Shown here: positions 6,169-10,750 of the stretch, piece by piece
How the letters are laid out: every line of letters starts with the position of its first letter
Numbering within the stretch: position 1 is the first letter of the stretch
Assembly: GCA_023446735.1 (NCBI GenBank)
Contig: JAEXPQ010000100.1
Location: 1-10,750, forward strand
Source: Verrucomicrobiota bacterium
Lineage (GTDB): Bacteria > Verrucomicrobiota > Verrucomicrobiia > Opitutales > Opitutaceae
Reading direction: 5' to 3'
Length of the DNA: 10,750 bases
The notes under the pieces: generated by a model
The model's database searches: none
Told to the model about the DNA's origin: nothing
The model's input: the letters and a program-made list of their open reading frames with translations, nothing else
Program-made: the position numbers and the translations under genes

Positions 6169-7751
6169 AAACCGCCTCGCTTCTGGGTTTCATCCTCCTC
6201 GTTTTCGCCGCGACGCTCACCGCCCAGCCCAGCGGCACGGTCACCGTCTCCACCGCCGCCGAGCTCACCGACGCCGTCTTCGCGCTGAACAACTTCGACG
6301 GCCCCCGCACCATCCTCCTGCGCGACGGCGTCTACACGCTCACCGACTACAACTCCTTCTACCTCGTCCAGCCCGGCGTCACCATCCGCAGCGTATCTGG
6401 CAACCGCGACGCCGTCGTCATCCAGGGCGACTCCGTCTTCCACGCCGACGGCTCCCGCACCGGAGGCACCATCGGCAACCTCTTCGGCGTCGCCGCCGAC
6501 AATTTTACCCTTGAGGACGTCACCGTCGGCAACTGCGCCAACCACGCCGTCCAGCTCCAGCTCGACATCGACAATTGCGTCTTCCGCAACGTCCGCTTCT
6601 TCAATACCGGCGAGCAGATGCTCAAGGTGCCCAGCAACGGCTCCGCCGATCACTCTGACAACGGCCTGGTCGAGGACTGCCTCTTCGAGTACCCCGCCGG
6701 CATCGGCCCGCAGTGGTACATCGGTGGCGTCGACGCCCACCGCGCCCGCAACTGGACCGTGCGCCGCTGCACCTTCCGCAACATCCGCAGCCCCTCCGAC
6801 GCCGTCGCCGAACACGCCGTTCACTTCTGGGACTCGTGCGTCGACATCACCGTCGAACAGAACCTCATCGTCGACTGCGATCGCGGCATCGGCTTCGGCC
6901 TCGGTTCCAGCCCCACCACCGGCGGTGTGATCCGCAACAATATGCTCTACCACCGCGCCGTAGCCGGCTTCGCGGACGTCGGCATCGGCCTCGAGAGCGC
7001 CGCCGGCGTGCAGGTCTACAACAACACCATCTTCCTCCAAAGCGGCTACCCGCACGCCATCGAGTACCGCTTCGCCGCGACCACCGCGCAGATCCACAAC
7101 AACCTTACCAACGCCCTCATCCGCCAGCGCGACAGCGCCACCGCCACCCTCGGCAACAACCTCACGACAGCGCAGGCCTCATGGTTTGTCGCCCCCGCCA
7201 GCGGCAACCTCCGCCTCGCCTCGCGCCTCACCTCCGTGGTCGACCAAGGCCGCGCCATCGCCGGCCTCGTCGCCGACTTCGATGGCGAGCTTCGCCCGCA
7301 AGGCGTCGGCATCGACATCGGCGCCGACGAGTTCACCGAGGTCCCGCCCGCGATCTACGCGACCTGGCGTGCAGCGAACTTCTTCGGCCCCGATCTCGCC
7401 GACGACACGATCTCCGGCCCGCTCGCCGATCCCGACGGCGCCGGCGTCGCCAATATTCAACGCTACGCCTTCGCCCTCCCCGCCCGCGGTCCCGTCGCGA
7501 ATCCAGTCACCCTGGACACCGCAGGCTCCGGCGACACCCGCGTGCTCACCCTCACCTTCCCGCGCCGCGCGGAGGCCACCGACCTGAACTATATTCTCGA
7601 GTCCAGCACCGACCTCGTCACCTGGACCGCCGTGCCGGATCGAACCTACACCGCCGGCTCCGACGCCATCACCGCCGCCGACATCGTTCCCCTCGGCGAC
7701 CCCATCACCCCGCGCCGCTTCCTCCGCCTCCGGATCACCGGCTCCCCGTAG
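6165..7751 (+). CDS. Secreted right-handed parallel beta-helix protein (lyase-like) with shared C-terminal tail
   Basis: The GTG start gives a signal peptide at once (K-T-A-S-L-L-G-F-I-L-L-V-F-A-A-T-L-T-A, cleavage likely before Q21). The protein is 528 residues. Residues ~25-395 form a right-handed parallel beta-helix: the opening V-T-V-S-T-A-A-E-L-T-D-A-V with L-L-R-D-G-V-Y-T-L resembles PL6-like and other pectate-lyase-superfold proteins. Rungs such as C-V-F-R-N-V-R-F-F, C-L-F-E-Y, C-T-F-R-N-I and V-Y-N-N-T-I-F follow, and the helix closes with D-I-G-A-D-E-F at 384-390, a common end of such helices. Residues ~397-528 are the tail, with a mosaic DNA sequence. The helix is homologous to the C-terminal helix of the next gene (shared F-x-x-T-G-x-x-x-x-K, then Y-I-x-x-x-D, then A-V-x-x-W). 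Polysaccharide lyase or epimerase activity is plausible from the fold; no catalytic triad was confirmed. Confidence 0.9.
   Translation: MKTASLLGFILLVFAATLTAQPSGTVTVSTAAELTDAVFALNNFDGPRTILLRDGVYTLTDYNSFYLVQPGVTIRSVSGNRDAVVIQGDSVFHADGSRTGGTIGNLFGVAADNFTLEDVTVGNCANHAVQLQLDIDNCVFRNVRFFNTGEQMLKVPSNGSADHSDNGLVEDCLFEYPAGIGPQWYIGGVDAHRARNWTVRRCTFRNIRSPSDAVAEHAVHFWDSCVDITVEQNLIVDCDRGIGFGLGSSPTTGGVIRNNMLYHRAVAGFADVGIGLESAAGVQVYNNTIFLQSGYPHAIEYRFAATTAQIHNNLTNALIRQRDSATATLGNNLTTAQASWFVAPASGNLRLASRLTSVVDQGRAIAGLVADFDGELRPQGVGIDIGADEFTEVPPAIYATWRAANFFGPDLADDTISGPLADPDGAGVANIQRYAFALPARGPVANPVTLDTAGSGDTRVLTLTFPRRAEATDLNYILESSTDLVTWTAVPDRTYTAGSDAITAADIVPLGDPITPRRFLRLRITGSP
7503..7654 (+). repeat. C-terminal tail module, copy 4: conserved core of a mosaic tail
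   Basis: These 152 bases match 5920-6071 of copy 3 with one mismatch (base 7588). A second exact block, 7401-7437, matches 3882-3918 in copy 2. Between and around them the tail of gene 4 differs (for example V-A-N-I-Q-R-Y instead of L-T-N-L-A-R-Y). Its last 35 bases of strong similarity (7706-7740) match copy 1, not copies 2 or 3. Confidence 0.88.
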
Positions 7752-7773
7752 CTGGACGACGCAGTCGTTCAGC
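7751..7773 (+). other. Hairpin overlapping the stop codon of the beta-helix gene
   Basis: GCTGGACGAC (7751-7760) pairs with GTCGTTCAGC (7764-7773), leaving a GCA loop: a 10-bp stem with one G-U pair in RNA. It begins on the last base of the TAG stop. A CT-rich stretch follows, with a T-run only at 7802-7806, so it is at best a weak or factor-assisted terminator. It could instead protect the 3' end of the message or tune passage into the next gene 70 bp downstream. Confidence 0.5.
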
Positions 7774-7821
7774 CCTCCGCCCGCCGCCCTCCGTCCTCCG
7801 CTTTTTCGTTCATCATCCATC

Positions 7822-10750
7822 ATGAGCCCGCTTCGTCCGTTCCTCGCCCTCGTCGCCCTCCTCCTCGCGCTCGCGCCCATCGCCTCCGCCCAGGAAAGCG
7901 TCCACACCATCCGCCGCGGTTTCGTCAGCCCGATCACGCCCGAGATGAAGGCGCATCTCCGCGCCATCAAGCTCCACGGCGACGCCCTCGGCCGCGCCCC
8001 CGGCATCCTCGGCCAGTGGGGCGACAGCATCACCCTCTCGAACGCCTACCTCGGCGAGCTCTGCAGCTGGGGTCTGATCAGCTCCCAACCCGCCGATGGT
8101 CACAACTATCTTCCGACACTGCTCTGGATGGGGGCCTCGCCCAACTCCGCCAACAACCCGCTCCACAACTTCAAGGGCGGCAACTACTGCAACGACTCCG
8201 GCTGGCGCGTCCCCAACGCCCTCGCCGCCATCGACGACGCCATCGCCCGCGCCAACCCCTCATGGTCGCTCACGATGTACGGCACCAACGACATCCGGCA
8301 GTCGTCCTGGACCCCCGCCACCTACGACGCCCAGCTCGAGCGGCTCATCCAGGTCAACATCGATGCCGGCATCGTCCCGGTCCTCAGCACCATCCCGCCC
8401 TGCACCGGCTACGATGCCCGCGTGGCCGAGGCCAACACCGTCATCCGCGCCGTCGCCGCGCGGATGCGCATCCCGATCGTCGACCTCCACGGCGTGTTTA
8501 TGGCTCTGCATCCGGATGACTGGGCCACCGTCCTCCTCGGCGATGGCGTTCACCCCTCCTACCTCGGAGGCGCCGGCCAACTTGCCGAAACGGCGCAGAA
8601 CGCCGCCGGCCGGTACTACCAGCGCGACAGCGGTTACAACCTCCGCTCGATGCTCACCGTCGACATGGCCGAGAAGCTCCGCGCCATCGTCTTCGACAAC
8701 GCCACCCCCGACAACGTCCCCGACGGCGCCAACCCGCCCATCCTCGTCGTCACCTCCTCGACCCACCCGTACAAAGCCCTCACCTCCTCCCTCGCGCCCG
8801 CGTTTACCCTCGTCCACGACTCCGGCCCCGCGCCGACCGCGTACAGCTGGTCGATCGACCAGTCGCCCTGGACCGAACCCGACACCGTCGCCGAAACCTC
8901 CACCACGTCGGTCACCGCCACGCTCGCCGCCGCCGGCACCTGGTATTTCCACGTGCGTGCCAACAGCGCCGCCGGCTGGGGTCCGGCCGCCCACTACTGC
9001 CTGCGCGCCGCCGACGCGCCCACCGTCGAACTGCGCCACGAATCGGGCGCGACCTCGCCACACCGCGACACCCTCATCTCCGCGCACTGGGGCGGGAACG
9101 ACAACTTCGGCAGCGCCGCGACCCTCAACGTCTACAACGACGCCTCCGTCCCCAGCAGCCGCAGCCTCTTCTTCTTCGACCTCTCCGATGTCCCCGCCAC
9201 CGGCCTCGAGTCTGCCAACCTCGTCCTCAATATCGACAACCCGCAGACCGACGCCACCGCCTGGGACCTCTTCCCCGTCACCTCCGCCTGGACCGAGGGC
9301 ACCGGCAACGGCAACGACGATGCCTCCGGCGTCACCTGGGCCACCGCCCCGACCTTCGGCACGACCGCGCTCGCCACCGGCTCGCTCCCCGCCGGCGCCA
9401 CCACCATCGAGATCGACCTCACCACCGCCGCCCAAGGCTGGCTCTCCGCTCCGGCCACCAACTTCGGCGTCATGTTCCAGCACCGCGCGCTCTACCGCAG
9501 CCTCTACCTCATCGCCCGCGAGTATGCCGACACCACGCTCCGCCCCACCCTCCGCCTGCGCTACGCCGCGACCGTCGACATCGTGCCACCCTCCGCTCCG
9601 GGCAACTTCACCGCCGCCCTCGTCGGCGCCGACTCCGCCGCCCTCGCCTGGACCGCCGCCACCGACAACGCCGGCGTCACCGGATACAGGATCTACCGCA
9701 ACGGCACCCTGCTCGCCTCCACCGCCGGCCTCGCCCACACCGACACCGGCCTGCCCGTCGCCTCGTCCTTCAGCTACACCGTCGCCGCCGTCGACGCCGC
9801 CGGCAACAAAGGCCCGGCTACGTCCGCCGCCGTCGTCACCACCCCCACGCCCACCCTCTACGCCGGCGCCGATCGCACGATCACCGTGCGCGGTGGCACC
9901 TGCCTCGAAGCCACGTTCTCCGGACTCGCCCTCGCTACTCCGCTCGCGTGGTCCCAGGTCTCCGGCCCGGCCGGCGCCCGCCTCGTCAACCCGACCAACC
10001 CGCACACGGCTGTCTACTTCGAAACCGGCGGCGACTACACCTTTCGCTGCACCGTCACGTCCGGAGGCACCACCTACACCGACGACGTCCTCGTCACCGT
10101 CGACGACGCCCCGCTTCGCCGGCGCACCGTCAACGTTGCCACCGTCGCCGAGCTGCGCTCCGCCCTCACCAACGCCGTAGCCGGCGACCTCATCCTCCTC
10201 GCCGACGGCCTCTACGACCTGGCCGCCACGCGCAACTCCTCCGGCGGCACCTGGGTTACGCTCAACAACGTCAACGACATCACGATCCGCTCCTCCTCCG
10301 ACGACCCCGCCGCCGTCACCCTCCGCGGCAACGGCTTCACCGACCGCTCCAGCAACGCCGACGGCCTCTGGCTCCAGCGCTGCGCCCGCGTCACCGTCCG
10401 CAGCCTCACCTTCTCCGGCTTCGGCGCCTACGCCATCAAGCTCGAGGCCAACACCACGCCGGTGGCCGAGGACGTCCGCATCGAGAACTGCCGTTTCCTC
10501 GAGACCGGCATGCGCTGCATCAAAGGCACCATCACGCCCGCCGGCACCCACGTGCACCGCGGCTGGGTGAAGGGCTGCCACTTCGAAAACACCGGCCTGC
10601 CACCCGAAACTTCGTACAGCGGCGACTACATCGCCGCCATCGACATGATGGCGCTCTGCAACTGGGAGTTCGCCGACAACGATTTCCTCAACGTCCTGGG
10701 CCGCACCGGCGGCGGCCGCGCGGCCGTCTTCCTCTGGCACCAGACCCGCG
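7822..10750 (+). CDS. Giant secreted SGNH esterase / DNRLRE / Fn3 / PKD-like / beta-helix fusion (3' end missing)
   Basis: The ATG at 7822 opens a signal peptide (L-R-P-F-L-A-L-V-A-L-L-L-A-L-A-P-I-A-S-A, cleavage likely after A23). The frame stays open through 976 codons to the window edge. Residues ~54-290 are an SGNH/GDSL hydrolase: G-D-S at 67-69 (nucleophile Ser69), G-T-N-D at 154-157 (oxyanion Asn156) and D-G-V-H at 241-244 (Asp241, His244), so the catalytic set is complete. Such secreted domains often remove acetyl or other ester groups from polysaccharides. Residues ~298-397 are an Ig/Fn3-like module (W-Y-F-H-V-R-A). Residues ~400-583 resemble a DNRLRE/CBM96-type module (F-F-F-D-L-S-D-V-P, then L-R-P-T-L-R-L-R-Y). 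Residues ~588-672 are Fn3, ~679-761 PKD-like, and ~769 onward a beta-helix homologous to that of the preceding gene. A shared tail may follow beyond the edge; this cannot be seen. Confidence 0.9.
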   Translation, partial: MSPLRPFLALVALLLALAPIASAQESVHTIRRGFVSPITPEMKAHLRAIKLHGDALGRAPGILGQWGDSITLSNAYLGELCSWGLISSQPADGHNYLPTLLWMGASPNSANNPLHNFKGGNYCNDSGWRVPNALAAIDDAIARANPSWSLTMYGTNDIRQSSWTPATYDAQLERLIQVNIDAGIVPVLSTIPPCTGYDARVAEANTVIRAVAARMRIPIVDLHGVFMALHPDDWATVLLGDGVHPSYLGGAGQLAETAQNAAGRYYQRDSGYNLRSMLTVDMAEKLRAIVFDNATPDNVPDGANPPILVVTSSTHPYKALTSSLAPAFTLVHDSGPAPTAYSWSIDQSPWTEPDTVAETSTTSVTATLAAAGTWYFHVRANSAAGWGPAAHYCLRAADAPTVELRHESGATSPHRDTLISAHWGGNDNFGSAATLNVYNDASVPSSRSLFFFDLSDVPATGLESANLVLNIDNPQTDATAWDLFPVTSAWTEGTGNGNDDASGVTWATAPTFGTTALATGSLPAGATTIEIDLTTAAQGWLSAPATNFGVMFQHRALYRSLYLIAREYADTTLRPTLRLRYAATVDIVPPSAPGNFTAALVGADSAALAWTAATDNAGVTGYRIYRNGTLLASTAGLAHTDTGLPVASSFSYTVAAVDAAGNKGPATSAAVVTTPTPTLYAGADRTITVRGGTCLEATFSGLALATPLAWSQVSGPAGARLVNPTNPHTAVYFETGGDYTFRCTVTSGGTTYTDDVLVTVDDAPLRRRTVNVATVAELRSALTNAVAGDLILLADGLYDLAATRNSSGGTWVTLNNVNDITIRSSSDDPAAVTLRGNGFTDRSSNADGLWLQRCARVTVRSLTFSGFGAYAIKLEANTTPVAEDVRIENCRFLETGMRCIKGTITPAGTHVHRGWVKGCHFENTGLPPETSYSGDYIAAIDMMALCNWEFADNDFLNVLGRTGGGRAAVFLWHQTR

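Noticed and set aside
1791..7748. PEP-CTERM or type IX secretion C-terminal signal
   Set aside because: No P-E-P motif, membrane helix or basic end is present, and the ending does not resemble the type IX sorting domains I know. The tail is left as an unassigned shared module.
2310..7822. Shine-Dalgarno sites before the starts
   Set aside because: The bases before 2310, 4378, 6165 and 7822 are mostly C/T or A/C rich with no convincing purine core, so none is annotated.
8096..10180. Open + strand frame rich in Pro, Ser and Thr inside the giant gene
   Set aside because: It is the shifted reading of GC-rich codons. The frame starting at 7822 has the signal peptide and complete catalytic motifs and stays open to the window end.
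8260..10740. Long minus-strand open frame opposite the giant gene
   Set aside because: Low-complexity G/V/E/A-rich product without signal peptide or motifs; the + strand frame 1 carries clear SGNH, Fn3 and beta-helix motifs over the same bases.
1..10750. tRNA, rRNA, CRISPR array, transposase gene or replication origin
   Set aside because: Nothing in the read-through resembles these. The only repeats are the tail modules, the 2199-2275 inverted pair and small hairpins.

Overview
The window is GC-rich (codon third positions are mostly C or G), and every convincing gene lies on the + strand. It holds five large genes in a row: the first is cut by the left edge, the last by the right edge. All four with a visible start begin with a Sec-type signal peptide. 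The bodies are right-handed beta-helices, beta-propeller-like folds, an SGNH esterase and small Fn3/Ig/PKD-like modules. Four of the five end in the same ~130-residue C-terminal module: a W-R-A-x-N-F start, an S-G-P-L-A-D-P-D loop, then a beta-rich part with an L-E-S-S-x-D-L-V-T-W motif. Tails of this style, with high GC and beta-helix proteins, point to a Verrucomicrobiota bacterium, perhaps Opitutales. That placement is inference; no marker gene is present.

Layout. 1-2189: 3' part of a gene with an unrecognised beta-sandwich, a DUF1565-type beta-helix and the tail. 2199-2275: a REP/BIME-like pair of inverted GTAGG-headed palindromes. 2310-4226: a secreted Fn3 plus uncharacterised propeller-like protein plus tail. 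4378-6168: a secreted TolB/WD40-like propeller plus tail, with codon use unlike its neighbours. 6165-7751: a secreted beta-helix protein plus tail, starting at a GTG inside the GTGA overlap with the preceding stop. 7751-7773: a hairpin over that stop codon. 7822 to the right edge: a giant modular protein (SGNH esterase, Ig-like, DNRLRE/CBM-like, Fn3, PKD-like, beta-helix), still open at the window end.

Together the genes look like part of an extracellular polysaccharide-processing locus: possible lyase-like beta-helices, an ester-removing SGNH domain and carbohydrate-binding-like modules. No transporter, regulator or sugar-catabolism gene is visible, so the substrate cannot be named. The most unusual signal is at DNA level. 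The tail modules of genes 2 and 3 are about 97% identical over 317 bp although the bodies are unrelated. The tail of gene 4 is a mosaic of a gene 2/3-like middle and a gene 1-like end. This suggests ongoing gene conversion or tail swapping. No clear Shine-Dalgarno sequence precedes any visible start. No rRNA, tRNA, CRISPR array, transposase or origin was seen, and no intergenic gap exceeds about 150 bp.
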